From a virus, in IMG/VR virus record IMGVR_UViG_3300036795_000443, positions 1-38,993 of that record: 38,993 nt of DNA, one strand, 5' to 3'. Position numbers and translations under genes: made by a program. Below, piece after piece: positions 1 to 6,470 of the stretch (its first letter is position 1; each line of letters opens with the position of its first letter). The notes beneath the pieces are model-generated. The model was not told the DNA's origin and searched no databases. It saw nothing but the letters and a program-made list of their open reading frames with translations.

Positions 1-1518
1 GTGAAGTCAGTTCGCGTACTGCGCAAGGTGAAGGTCGACCGCCAATGGAAGCTGCTGCCGGTGGCGAAAACGGGGCCGCGCTTTGACTGGGCGTATGTGA
101 AGCTGCGCGGCGAACGGCTGCCGGCCGGAGCGGGCGCGTTCTACCTCGAGTACATCGAACACGGGCGCAAGGTGCGGCGCCTGGTGGGGGCGACACCCAA
201 AGACGCGCAGGCCGCGATGCTGAACCAGGCGCAGGTGCTCGAGCTCCGCTCGCGAGGCGTCGAGGTCCAGGACGCGCCGGAGATCCAGACGCGCCGCGAC
301 GTGCACGGCAAGACGATTGCCGAGGTTGTGAATAAATTCACCACGCATCCGCCGGCAGGACTGCGGCCGAGGTCGGTGACGAAGTACACATTCGACCTCG
401 AGCAGTTCGCAGCCTGGGCGCGCGGCCGGGGAATCACCCACCTCTGCCAGCTGGAGCGTGAGCACCTCTGTGCTTACATCTCGCACCTGGTGCGCGTGGA
501 AGAGCTGGCCATGAAGTCGGCCGTCAACAAGACGGTGATCGCGCTGAAGCTGCTGCGCGACGCCGGCGCCGTGATCGTGATGAAGAAAGGCGACTGGCCG
601 AAGGTCACGCAGCAGCGGCCGGAGATCTACACGCCCGAGCAGCTTGAGCCGCTGTTCGCGGGAATGAACCGCACCGAGCGGGCGCTGTACCAGACGTTCC
701 TGATGACCGGCTTTCGCGACCAGGAGCTGGGGTACGCCACCCGATCTGACTTCAACGCCGCCGACGGCACGCTCAGCGTTACCAAGAAAGCTTTCACGCG
801 CGCGAGCGCGTCGCCCGCTGCATGCAATGCCTTCGATCCGAAGACGTACCGGGAGCGCACGGTGGAGATCCCGCCGCAGCTGGTGAAGATCCTGGAGGCT
901 CACGTCGCGCGGATGGAAGACAAAAACGAAAACGGAACACTGGGATCGGATGACCTGCTGTTTCCGACATCGGGCGGCAAGCGCGACAAACACATGCTGC
1001 GCAAGCTGAAGCGGATTGCGTTGCGCCAGGGGCTGAACTGCGGCCGCTGCGAGAGCGTTGTGCAGGGCAAGCCGGCGAGCTGCCGGACCGCGCCGATCTG
1101 CAGGCGGTGGACGCTGCACAAGTTCCGCCACACCTACGCGACGACGCTGATCCGCGACGGATGGGACGTCGTCACGGTGCAGCACATGCTGGGGCATGCG
1201 GAGCTGGAGAGCACATTGATTTATGTGCACGGGCTGCCCAGCGAGGAACGTCGCAGGAAAATGGCGTCGACGTCGCTGACTACGAAGTTCCTGTCCTTAC
1301 ATCGGCCTCAGCTACAGCAGACTCCGGCGCTATCTTCGGAGGCTGGCGCGCAGCGCGTTCGCTCCATGCAGTGGTCAGGTCTGCAGGCTCAAGGCCGAGC
1401 TGCTGGGCGAGCCGGCGATAGTCCTCGAGTGCGGCCGCGGCTTCGGCACGGAGCTCTTCGCCGACGGCGGGCGGGATCTCCGGCCGGCGTGCGGCTTCAG
1501 CGGCCGCAGCGGTCTTGA
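1..1518 (+). CDS. int: Tyrosine recombinase (phage integrase) with a Cys4 insert
   Basis: Site-specific tyrosine recombinase expected to integrate and excise the phage. Residues about 106-200 form the SAM-like core-binding domain and 210-415 the catalytic domain. Visible catalytic residues are R239 in TGFRDQE, H373 and R376 in LHKFRH, H399 in MLGH and the nucleophile Y408 in LIYVHG. C347, C350, C361 and C367 form a probable zinc-binding insert just before the second Arg box. A short dispersed repeat (798-830) adds about 11 residues at 267-277, between strands that normally lie close together. The start is GTG at base 1, so a longer upstream start cannot be excluded. The last 75 or so residues run antisense to the convergent gene 1280..2083 and look like read-through rather than a folded domain; the useful protein probably ends near residue 430. 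Confidence 0.93.
   Translation: MKSVRVLRKVKVDRQWKLLPVAKTGPRFDWAYVKLRGERLPAGAGAFYLEYIEHGRKVRRLVGATPKDAQAAMLNQAQVLELRSRGVEVQDAPEIQTRRDVHGKTIAEVVNKFTTHPPAGLRPRSVTKYTFDLEQFAAWARGRGITHLCQLEREHLCAYISHLVRVEELAMKSAVNKTVIALKLLRDAGAVIVMKKGDWPKVTQQRPEIYTPEQLEPLFAGMNRTERALYQTFLMTGFRDQELGYATRSDFNAADGTLSVTKKAFTRASASPAACNAFDPKTYRERTVEIPPQLVKILEAHVARMEDKNENGTLGSDDLLFPTSGGKRDKHMLRKLKRIALRQGLNCGRCESVVQGKPASCRTAPICRRWTLHKFRHTYATTLIRDGWDVVTVQHMLGHAELESTLIYVHGLPSEERRRKMASTSLTTKFLSLHRPQLQQTPALSSEAGAQRVRSMQWSGLQAQGRAAGRAGDSPRVRPRLRHGALRRRRAGSPAGVRLQRPQRS
798..830 (-). repeat. Dispersed palindromic repeat, in-frame in integrase
   Basis: Reverse orientation; core GCATTGCATGCAGCG followed by a gacgcgctcgcgcg hairpin half. 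It carries 3 extra bases relative to other copies, preserving the reading frame of the integrase. Confidence 0.65.
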
Positions 1519-2083
1519 CGAAGAAGCGGTTGTGGGCGCGGATCATGGCGGACTCATCCCGCAATGCGCTCTGCTCGGCCGAGGCCGCGATCGCGAGGGG
1601 CTGGTCGCAGAAGCGGCGCTCGAACTCGGGCGCGTCGACGACCTTGGCGAGCTGCACCATTTTCGAGGCAAGGTCCTCAAGCGTGGTGAAGTGCAGGGTG
1701 ATTTTGCCGCGGCGGAGCTCGATGTTCCAGCGGTCGATCGACTGCAGGTTGCCGTCCTCAAGCTGGCGCGGGAGCGCGATCCGCAGCTTGCGGCGGGAGG
1801 GCTTGGGCGGATCCTGGCGGAGCTGGTCGAGATGGGCGCGCAGGCGGTCCTCACGGGCGGCATGCAGCGCGTCGGCGAGCCACTGGATGAGCGCCTCCCG
1901 CTCCACCACAACAGAGTTGGCCTGCTGCAGGCGGGGCATGAGTTCGAGGAGACGCTGGGCGGACCGTTCCTGGATGCCGAAGAGAGCCTCGAGGTCGTGG
2001 CGGCCGTAGAGCGAGCGCGGTGAGTCCTGGACGCGGCGGCGGAGCTCGGGAAGGTTGGATTGCCACGAAATCGGTCTGGGCAT
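1280..2083 (-). CDS. Helix-turn-helix-like protein convergent with integrase
   Basis: A 267-aa protein of unknown function. The N-terminal 75 residues (RSLYGRHDLEALFGIQERSA, then RLLELMP) read like a winged-helix or Mor-like DNA-binding segment. The middle is basic (PPKPSRRKLRIALP) and the C-terminal half is Ala/Glu-rich helix (EELRAEAAAALEDYRRLAQQ). It resembles a family I associate with acidobacterial genomes, which I cannot verify here. It overlaps the integrase 3' end by 239 nt tail to tail; in the overlap this frame looks like the genuine protein. Its C-terminus contains a copy of the dispersed palindromic repeat (1345-1374), read as TAWSERAARQ. It may be a host-side gene or phage cargo at the left boundary. 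Confidence 0.72.
   Translation of the reverse strand: MPRPISWQSNLPELRRRVQDSPRSLYGRHDLEALFGIQERSAQRLLELMPRLQQANSVVVEREALIQWLADALHAAREDRLRAHLDQLRQDPPKPSRRKLRIALPRQLEDGNLQSIDRWNIELRRGKITLHFTTLEDLASKMVQLAKVVDAPEFERRFCDQPLAIAASAEQSALRDESAMIRAHNRFFVKTAAAAEAARRPEIPPAVGEELRAEAAAALEDYRRLAQQLGLEPADLTTAWSERAARQPPKIAPESAVAEADVRTGTS
1345..1374 (-). repeat. Dispersed palindromic repeat
   Basis: Reverse orientation copy (CCACTGCATGGAGCGAACGC read on minus). It lies in the C-terminal coding end of 1280..2083. Confidence 0.75.
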
Positions 2084-2348
2084 GAGCTTTACAAGCTGGC
2101 GGCGGCGAAGGGGATTATGACGGGTTCCCGCATTTACGAATCTGGGTGCGAAAAGTGCGCGGGGTTAATTAGTACCTAACATCGGGCGTAATGATACTTA
2201 TCGGACGTTGCCTCAGAGCGTTTTGGGACGCGGTTTGGGGCGGTTTGAGGGTCATGCGGGATTCCTCTAGTTACAGGTGGCGGCGCCTGGAAGTACTCGC
2301 CGGCCGGTGGGTTGGAGCTAACGGGAAAGTTCGTCAGCGTGAGCTGAG

Positions 2349-2600
2349 CTATTCGAAGGCCTCGAGGAAATGCTTGAAGATCAACCTGTTGACGGCCGCG
2401 TTCGATTCAAAAGAAAGTCGCGGCGTCGGCTGTATCCGCGCTTCGATACGCACCTCGAGGTCGTCCGGATCGACGCGGAGAGCGGATAGTCCACGCTGAT
2501 CGTTGGCGCGATTGACGCCCCGAGCCACGCCATCCATGAACTTGTGCACGATGTCTTTGTACTCGAGGTCTTCCGTAATTCGTTCGCAATGGCGGCACAT
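2349..2600 (-). CDS. Small hypothetical protein with N-terminal CxxC
   Basis: An 83-aa protein starting MCRHCER, with no family I recognise. A purine-rich GGGAAG sits upstream of the ATG. It is the last gene of the minus-strand run 4137 to 2349 and lies 2 nt from the end of the 2603..2785 gene, suggesting co-translation. The body is acidic/basic helix with conserved-looking features (DPDDLEVRIEARIQ). The function is unknown. Real coding is supported by the start spacing and operon position only. Confidence 0.55.
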   Translation of the reverse strand: MCRHCERITEDLEYKDIVHKFMDGVARGVNRANDQRGLSALRVDPDDLEVRIEARIQPTPRLSFESNAAVNRLIFKHFLEAFE

Positions 2601-2602
2601 GG

Positions 2603-2785
2603 TTACTTCCCTTTCTCGGTTTCATAGGCTTCTTGCTCGACGCGCTCGAGGGCCGCGACCAGGTCCGCGATCTCATCTACCTCACAGCTGGTAAGGCACT
2701 CGCCGGTTTCCATTCGTCGAAATGCGGAGAGGAGAACCTTCGCGTCCTGTAGCTGGAGTCGATAGATGAGGGCGTACCTGATCAT
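2603..2785 (-). CDS. Small helical hypothetical protein
   Basis: A 60-aa protein beginning MIRYALIYRLQLQD and ending in a charged tail (YETEKGK). A longer reading frame exists upstream but its extra part is antisense-like. The ATG at 2785 overlaps the stop of the gene before it by the ATGA arrangement, which fixes this start and implies translational coupling. It is predicted mostly helical. I cannot assign a function. Confidence 0.55.
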   Translation of the reverse strand: MIRYALIYRLQLQDAKVLLSAFRRMETGECLTSCEVDEIADLVAALERVEQEAYETEKGK

Positions 2786-3141
2786 GCGTCCTCGAGGCTC
2801 TTCTTCCGCTTCAGGTGAGTGGGCCAGGCGCCGCGGCGGATGGCAGCGATGGCGTCGCAGCAGAGATCGTAGGCGAGCATGAAGCAGGCGGGGCCGGGAT
2901 TGGCAGCCAGCTCCAACGTCTCGTGGTAGGCCGCGCTGTAGATCCCGCGCATTCGGCGTGTCAGCAGCTCCTGCACGCAGGCATAGCAGAACGGCCGTGG
3001 CGTGTTGCCGGCGACCATGCCGGCCATCAGCTTTTCGTTGCCGCAGACGCACTTGGACGCGAGGGCCTGGGCGTGCAGCGTGCGCGTGACAGGCATGGCT
3101 AGAGCCGCGCGCGCGGCCGGTGAGTGTGGCTGATTCTTCAT
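2782..3141 (-). CDS. Small Cys-rich (zinc-binding-like) protein
   Basis: A 119-aa protein. Residues 31-34 (CVCG) and 52-55 (CYAC) form a CxC/CxxC pair that could bind one zinc, followed by a helical region containing two more cysteines (FMLAYDLCCDAIAAIRRG). The start may instead be M16. It is the first gene after the structured leader at 3155-3236, so it is the gene that leader would control. Function is unknown; small zinc proteins of this kind are common in phage early regions and often bind host factors or nucleic acid. Confidence 0.65.
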   Translation of the reverse strand: MKNQPHSPAARAALAMPVTRTLHAQALASKCVCGNEKLMAGMVAGNTPRPFCYACVQELLTRRMRGIYSAAYHETLELAANPGPACFMLAYDLCCDAIAAIRRGAWPTHLKRKKSLEDA

Positions 3142-3154
3142 CGGTGGTGGTGCG

Positions 3155-3236
3155 CGGAGAGGGAGTAGAAAAGGCCCGGCAAATAGCCGAGCCGTTCTAC
3201 GCTCTGGCGATTCTCCGCGACCTCCTTTCCTCTCCG
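3155..3236 (-). ncRNA. Candidate structured leader RNA (minus strand)
   Basis: Nested inverted repeats lie between two minus-strand genes. The outer arms are CGGAGAGG (3155-3162) and CCTCTCCG (3229-3236). Inside, GTAGAA (3165-3170) pairs with TTCTAC (3195-3200), and within that GGCCCGGC (3173-3180) pairs with GCCGAGCC (3186-3193) around a 5-nt loop. The single non-Watson-Crick position is a G-U pair only if read on the minus strand. A short T run follows the inner stem, so it could act as an attenuator for the 2782..3141 gene. It does not fit a tRNA. The function is inferred only. Confidence 0.45.
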
Positions 3237-3248
3237 AATTAGTGAAGT

Positions 3249-3284
3249 AAAAAATGGGGCCGGCACCGCCTGCAGATGCCGGCC
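3249..3284 (-). terminator. Intrinsic terminator
   Basis: A perfect 7-bp stem, GGCCGGC (3258-3264) with GCCGGCC (3278-3284), is followed on the minus strand by a run of six T (3249-3254). It lies 14 nt past the stop of the 3298..3609 gene, the expected place for a rho-independent terminator of the 4137-3298 minus-strand operon. Confidence 0.8.
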
Positions 3285-3297
3285 CGGAGGAAACTGT

Positions 3298-3609
3298 TCA
3301 GCTCACCCTCGCGTCGTTTTCGATCACGTGGGTGATGGCGTTCTGAAGCCGTTCGCCAGTGGAGGGGTCGCTCATATCGCCCTGAACGATGGTGGCGGCG
3401 ACGCGCCGCAAATTGGCGGGTATTGTTCTTCCCGCGGGCACCATGAGGATGATCGGCTTGTCGAAGAGAATGGCCGCGCCGAGCTCCATGCACAGCTTCG
3501 GGTCCGGGTCCGCGCCATCGGGCGGCACGATCGTGACACTGAGGGCGGAGCTCTTCATCTTGGGGAACATCTCCTCACGGGCGTGCTTGAAAAACTCGTC
3601 GGTTTCCAT
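3298..3609 (-). CDS. Nucleoside 2-deoxyribosyltransferase-like phage protein
   Basis: A 103-aa protein. The stretch DPKLCMELGAAILFDKPIIL followed by MVPAGRTIPANLRRVA has the layout of small phage proteins with a nucleoside deoxyribosyltransferase-like Rossmann fold: an acidic residue and ELG helix, then a beta strand DKPII(L)xV. No full catalytic set is obvious, so the enzymatic role is uncertain; a TIR-like or nucleotide-binding role is an alternative. It lies just before a clear terminator and 6 nt after the excisionase-like gene, in the same operon. Confidence 0.7.
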   Translation of the reverse strand: METDEFFKHAREEMFPKMKSSALSVTIVPPDGADPDPKLCMELGAAILFDKPIILMVPAGRTIPANLRRVAATIVQGDMSDPSTGERLQNAITHVIENDARVS

Positions 3610-3615
3610 AACTCT

Positions 3616-3852
3616 TCATCGCCTCCGCGCTGCTTCGCGGAGCATGGGGTCGAGACGCTTGAGCTTGTAGGCCCAGGTGTGCGGGTCGACCTTCTTGGCT
3701 TCGCCGCCGTCGCCGAAGTTCACGACGGGAATCACGCCGGTCTTGAGCATCTCGTAGACCTTGCGCTTGCCGAAGCCGGTGAGGCGCATGATGTCGGCGG
3801 CGGTGAGGAGGCCGTCCTGCTGCTCGAGTTTTTCGATCAGGCTGAAGGGCAT
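3616..3852 (-). CDS. Excisionase-like helix-turn-helix protein
   Basis: A 78-aa MerR/excisionase-type DNA-binding protein. LLTAADIMRLTGFGKRKVYE is the helix-turn-helix, followed by LKTGVIPVVNFGDG, the wing strand, and a basic tail. This size and layout match HTH_17/Xis proteins, which bend attachment-site DNA and steer the integrase toward excision, or act as small repressors. Its minus-strand position between the repressor region and the integrase supports an excisionase-like role. Which of the two roles it has cannot be told from sequence. Confidence 0.75.
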   Translation of the reverse strand: MPFSLIEKLEQQDGLLTAADIMRLTGFGKRKVYEMLKTGVIPVVNFGDGGEAKKVDPHTWAYKLKRLDPMLREAARRR

Positions 3853-3855
3853 GAC

Positions 3856-4137
3856 TTACAGCTCCGGTTGCTCCATGCATGCGGGGTTGGGAAGCTCGCC
3901 GCGGTCGATGCGGTCCAGCCACAACTTGCGCAGCTCGGCCTGGATGAAGCGGTCGGCTCGCTCCGGGCTGGAGAATGGCCGGTGGAGCGCGCGGCGGCAG
4001 GCGCTGAGCGCATCATGCAGGCCGGCGGCGTAGGCGTCTCCCGCGCTGAGATCGTGCGTGGTGAGAGTCTCGGTCACATCGCACTCGTAGGCGCGCTCGA
4101 TCGGATCGACCATGGTCAGCTCGCTTTCCTGTTGCAT
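3856..4137 (-). CDS. Hypothetical early protein
   Basis: A 93-aa acidic protein (starts MQQESELTMVDPIERAYE; alternative start M9). No recognisable motif. It is separated by only 3 nt from the excisionase-like gene and by 5 nt from the divergent 4143 gene, so it is probably the first gene of the minus-strand operon that ends at the 3249 terminator. Codon use is like its neighbours. Function unknown. Confidence 0.55.
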   Translation of the reverse strand: MQQESELTMVDPIERAYECDVTETLTTHDLSAGDAYAAGLHDALSACRRALHRPFSSPERADRFIQAELRKLWLDRIDRGELPNPACMEQPEL

Positions 4138-4142
4138 GTAGC

Positions 4143-4400
4143 ATGGCCGGCATGAAGAACCACACCATTTATGCGCTCTATCTGGTGGCCCAAACGGCTG
4201 GCGGGATCATGGGACTGATGTATCTCGCGTTGCACATCACGCGCCATTTCGGCGCGAACGAACTCGACTCCGTGGCGTATGCGATCGGCGTCGCCATTGC
4301 GTACGCGCTCGTCACGTTGACGGTGACTTTCGGGCCGGCGATTGATGGTCTTTCGCCGAAGATCGATCGCATTATCGAGAGCATTGACCATCACAGCTAA
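4143..4400 (+). CDS. Small two-helix membrane protein
   Basis: An 85-aa protein with two hydrophobic segments, about residues 9-30 (YALYLVAQTAGGIMGLMYLA) and 46-66 (AYAIGVAIAYALVTLTVTFG), separated by a short polar loop. It would sit in the inner membrane. No good Shine-Dalgarno precedes either candidate ATG (4143 or 4152). Its end overlaps the convergent XRE gene by 4 nt. Membrane proteins beside phage repressors sometimes act in superinfection exclusion, but nothing specific shows that here. The opposite strand is also open; the clear hydrophobic pattern favours this strand. Confidence 0.5.
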   Translation: MAGMKNHTIYALYLVAQTAGGIMGLMYLALHITRHFGANELDSVAYAIGVAIAYALVTLTVTFGPAIDGLSPKIDRIIESIDHHS

Positions 4401-4657
4401 CTCGCTTTCTTCAGGCGCGTGCGCCGCGGAGCGTACTCCTCGGGAAAGAGGATCTGATCGCGGGTGACCGCGCCGGAGAAGAACTTCTCGATGCGAATGG
4501 CCAGCTCGGGCGAGGCGCGCTTGCGGCCGTTCTCAATCCGGCTGATGGTGGAGCGCGAGACCCCGACCGCCTTCGCGATGGCGTCCGGGATCACGCCGCG
4601 CCGCATGCGCTCGGACTTCAGCGGCGTTACGGATGTGTGCGCGCTGGTTTCAATCAT
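4397..4657 (-). CDS. XRE-family helix-turn-helix regulator (Cro-like)
   Basis: An 86-aa DNA-binding protein. The helix-turn-helix is IAKAVGVSRSTISRIENGRK, then a dimerisation-like helix (ELAIRIEKFF) and a basic C-terminus. I chose ATG at 4657 rather than the upstream GTG at 4699, because a start at 4699 would put the operators inside the gene. It is transcribed divergently from the LexA/CI-type repressor at 4709, across shared GTGCAC operator sites. This is the classic arrangement of a Cro/CI-type switch; which of the two keeps lysogeny is inferred from domain content. Confidence 0.82.
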   Translation of the reverse strand: MIETSAHTSVTPLKSERMRRGVIPDAIAKAVGVSRSTISRIENGRKRASPELAIRIEKFFSGAVTRDQILFPEEYAPRRTRLKKAS

Positions 4658-4667
4658 GGTGTGCCTA

Positions 4668-4710
4668 TTGTGCACTTTCTGTGCACCACGGGCAAGCACA
4701 ATCTGTGCAT
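4668..4710. promoter_or_regulatory. Repressor operator cluster
   Basis: The 51-nt gap between the divergent repressors holds TGTGCAC at 4669-4675 and again at 4680-4686 (11 nt apart), and the inverted repeat GCACA-atc-TGTGC at 4696-4708. The TGTGCAy half-site is the same as in the perfect palindrome at 5929-5945. No convincing -10/-35 pair could be assigned within the gap. Confidence 0.7.
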
Positions 4711-5350
4711 GATGGATGTGGGCGCGGAAATCAAGAGGCGCAGGAAAGCTTTAGGTTGGACCGGGGTGAAGCTGGCAACACTCGCGGGAATTTCGTCGCA
4801 GCACCTCTCGCGGATTGAAAACGGGAGGAGTTACTACACCCGCGAGACGCTGATGAAGATCTGCGGCGCGCTCGGGATCTCTGTCGACGCTCTGTATGCT
4901 GCCGGTTCCAACAGCAACGTGGAGCCGGCGGAGATTGGCTATCGCAAGGTCCCAGTTCTGGATTATGTTCAGGCAGGGCGGTGGATGAGCGTGGATGGGC
5001 GGCCCAAGGATGAAGACATCCAGGAGACGATCCTGACAGACCTGGAGCATCCGCCGAGCACGTTTGCGCTGCGGCTGCGCGGCGATTCGATGGCGCCGAT
5101 GTTTCAGGAGGGCGACATTGTGGTGGTAGCGCCAACGGTGGCGACGCAGCCCGGCGACTACGTGGTGGCGACGGACGAGAACGGCGAGGCCACCTTCAAG
5201 CAGTACCGGGTGGCGGGACGGAACGAGCGCGGCCAGGAGGTCTTCGAGCTGCACCCGCTGAACCCGATCTATGCGGTGATGCGCTCGGATCGCCAGCCGC
5301 TCGCGATCGTGGGGACGATGATCGAGCACCGGCGGTACCGCAAGCGGTAG
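4709..5350 (+). CDS. LexA/CI-type repressor with S24 autoprotease
   Basis: A 213-aa lysogeny repressor. Residues 6-62 are an XRE helix-turn-helix (LATLAGISSQHLSRIENGRS). The C-terminal peptidase S24 domain shows the cleavage site A89-G90 (DYVQAGRW), the catalytic Ser127 in GDSM and the base Lys164 in ATFKQY. The family self-cleaves when RecA filaments form, so DNA damage should induce this prophage. ATG at 4709 (or 4712) is chosen because the longer frame from 4637 would read through the operators. It is followed 13 nt later by the Tat-exported gene, probably on the same lysogenic transcript. Likely autoregulated through 4668-4710. Confidence 0.93.
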   Translation: MMDVGAEIKRRRKALGWTGVKLATLAGISSQHLSRIENGRSYYTRETLMKICGALGISVDALYAAGSNSNVEPAEIGYRKVPVLDYVQAGRWMSVDGRPKDEDIQETILTDLEHPPSTFALRLRGDSMAPMFQEGDIVVVAPTVATQPGDYVVATDENGEATFKQYRVAGRNERGQEVFELHPLNPIYAVMRSDRQPLAIVGTMIEHRRYRKR

Positions 5351-5363
5351 TAGACTGCGGGGC

Positions 5364-5705
5364 ATGAACCGGAGGAACTTCTGCAGCTTGGCGGCGATGG
5401 CGGGGGTAGCGGCTGCGCTGCCGGCGAAGGCGGATGACGATCTGATCGAGGCGCCTCGCGGGAGTTTTGTGGTCTTCTCCGACGATCTCGCGTTCGACGA
5501 TCCACAGCCACGCCAAGCTGTTCTCTACAGGCCACGCGAGTATCCAAAGCATCGCTCACTGCCGCTGCAGGGCGAACCGGTCGAGTTTCAGCTGACGGCT
5601 GAGGGTATACGGTTCATCGCCGAGGTTGAGGGCCGCGATCTTCCGTTACCAGCCGGGTATCCGGTTCATGATATGTATACGTTGCGCCGCATCCGGCGCA
5701 GCTGA
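5364..5705 (+). CDS. Tat-exported small protein
   Basis: A 113-aa protein with a twin-arginine signal: NRRNFCSLAAMAGVAAALPA, cleavage likely after AKA at about residue 23. The mature part (about 90 aa) has no motif I recognise. It lies 13 nt after the repressor gene in the same direction, the position of a lysogenic-conversion gene expressed in the lysogen. It overlaps the convergent 5614..5820 gene by 92 nt. A periplasmic role is inferred from the signal; a role in exclusion or host fitness is speculation. Confidence 0.68.
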   Translation: MNRRNFCSLAAMAGVAAALPAKADDDLIEAPRGSFVVFSDDLAFDDPQPRQAVLYRPREYPKHRSLPLQGEPVEFQLTAEGIRFIAEVEGRDLPLPAGYPVHDMYTLRRIRRS

Positions 5706-5820
5706 AGTTGAAGGGATCGACGAACGGATTGCCGCGCAATTCGTTGGCGGGGCCGAGATCTGAATGGTCGTGGCGTTTGCCGCACCCCTTGCAGCTGAAG
5801 ACGCGATAGTTACGTAGCAT
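5614..5820 (-). CDS. Zinc-ribbon small protein
   Basis: A 68-aa protein starting MLRNYRVFSCKGCG. C10 and C13 (CKGC) and C40 and C43 (CAGC) form a four-cysteine zinc ribbon. The open frame extends further upstream, but that part contains the early promoter and looks non-coding, so ATG at 5820 is chosen. It is transcribed against the repressor transcript and overlaps the Tat gene by 92 nt. Function unknown; such ribbons often bind DNA or RNA polymerase. Confidence 0.5.
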   Translation of the reverse strand: MLRNYRVFSCKGCGKRHDHSDLGPANELRGNPFVDPFNFSCAGCGATYTYHEPDTRLVTEDRGPQPRR

Positions 5821-5921
5821 CTTCGCAGTTTCCCGCTGAAAACTGACCTCTGAATGCCCTGAGAAGTGTGCAGTGGCCTGCGCCTGTGGAACACAGGTAC
5901 TCGTGGTTGGGATCTTTGCGC

Positions 5922-5950
5922 TTGACAGTGTGCATATTATGCACAACACT
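5922..5950 (+). promoter_or_regulatory. Early promoter with embedded repressor operator
   Basis: TTGACA (5922-5927) is a perfect -35. With 17-nt spacing the -10 is AACACT (5945-5950), a weak match. The palindrome TGTGCAT-att-ATGCACA (5929-5945) fills the spacer and matches the half-site of the 4668-4710 operators, so the 4709 repressor would block this promoter directly. It drives the early operon from 5999. Confidence 0.72.
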
Positions 5951-5998
5951 GGCTAAGCGTTTTAGGTTCCTTCACACTCACTCAAGGAGCACTCCCCC

Positions 5999-6451
5999 GT
6001 GGCCACTAGCACGACGATGGTCCCTTCCCTTCCCCTGCCCCTGCCTGCGCTGTCGAGGCCGCACGGGCGTTTTCTTCACTGCGATCGCGGCGCCCCTGTG
6101 TGTGGCGAGTGTTTAGGTTTGCTGGCGCTGGCCCTGGCCGGAGAGCTGGGCTTTGAGCGCCGGGCCGCCGAGGAGATCTCGCTGGAGTTCTACCTGGCGG
6201 CCATGGGGGTGGACCAGGCGTGGGCGCCGGAGGCGCGTGGCCTGCGCGAGCTGACGGCAGAGCTGTGTCCTGCCGCCGAAGGCGATCCGCTGCATGCAAT
6301 GCCGGCGGAAGCGGGAGAGCCCCCGGCGGAGCTTGCCGTGAGTGGGCCGCCGACGCTGGTGGTGACCGCCTTATGGACAGTCGGGGCTGTGATGGCCGGG
6401 CTGGTGGTGCTGGCGGGCTGTGTGCTCTCTGCGATCGTACGGGGGAGTTAG
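5999..6451 (+). CDS. Early protein with C-terminal membrane anchor
   Basis: A 150-aa protein, GTG start with AAGGAG about 9 nt upstream, first gene after the early promoter. The N-terminus holds a CxxC-type pair (HCDRGAPVCGECLG), the middle is acidic and helical, and residues about 119-146 form one hydrophobic helix (LVVTALWTVGAVMAGLVVLA). It would place the N-terminal part in the cytoplasm or periplasm depending on topology. A partial copy of the dispersed repeat core (6289-6303) is read as PLHAMPA. No family recognised. Confidence 0.6.
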   Translation: MATSTTMVPSLPLPLPALSRPHGRFLHCDRGAPVCGECLGLLALALAGELGFERRAAEEISLEFYLAAMGVDQAWAPEARGLRELTAELCPAAEGDPLHAMPAEAGEPPAELAVSGPPTLVVTALWTVGAVMAGLVVLAGCVLSAIVRGS

Positions 6452-6470
6452 AGCTTTGAGTGTTCTGGCC

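Noticed and set aside
7-1230. 407-aa minus-strand frame opposite the integrase
   Set aside because: Antisense shadow; the integrase catalytic residues are on the plus strand.
2191-2499. 102-aa plus-strand frame
   Set aside because: Trp/Arg/Ser-rich with no motif; overlaps the minus-strand gene at 2349, which fits its operon.
3155-3236. tRNA-like fold with CCA-like end
   Set aside because: Outer stem length and lack of a T-arm, anticodon arm and GTTC motif rule out a tRNA.
4116-4394. 92-aa minus-strand frame opposite the membrane protein
   Set aside because: No hydrophobic or domain pattern, Arg/His-rich; the plus frame has two clean membrane helices.
5683-5700. Hairpin TGCGCCG-catc-CGGCGCA at the end of the Tat gene
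   Set aside because: No T run on either strand; it lies in coding sequence, so no terminator claim is made.
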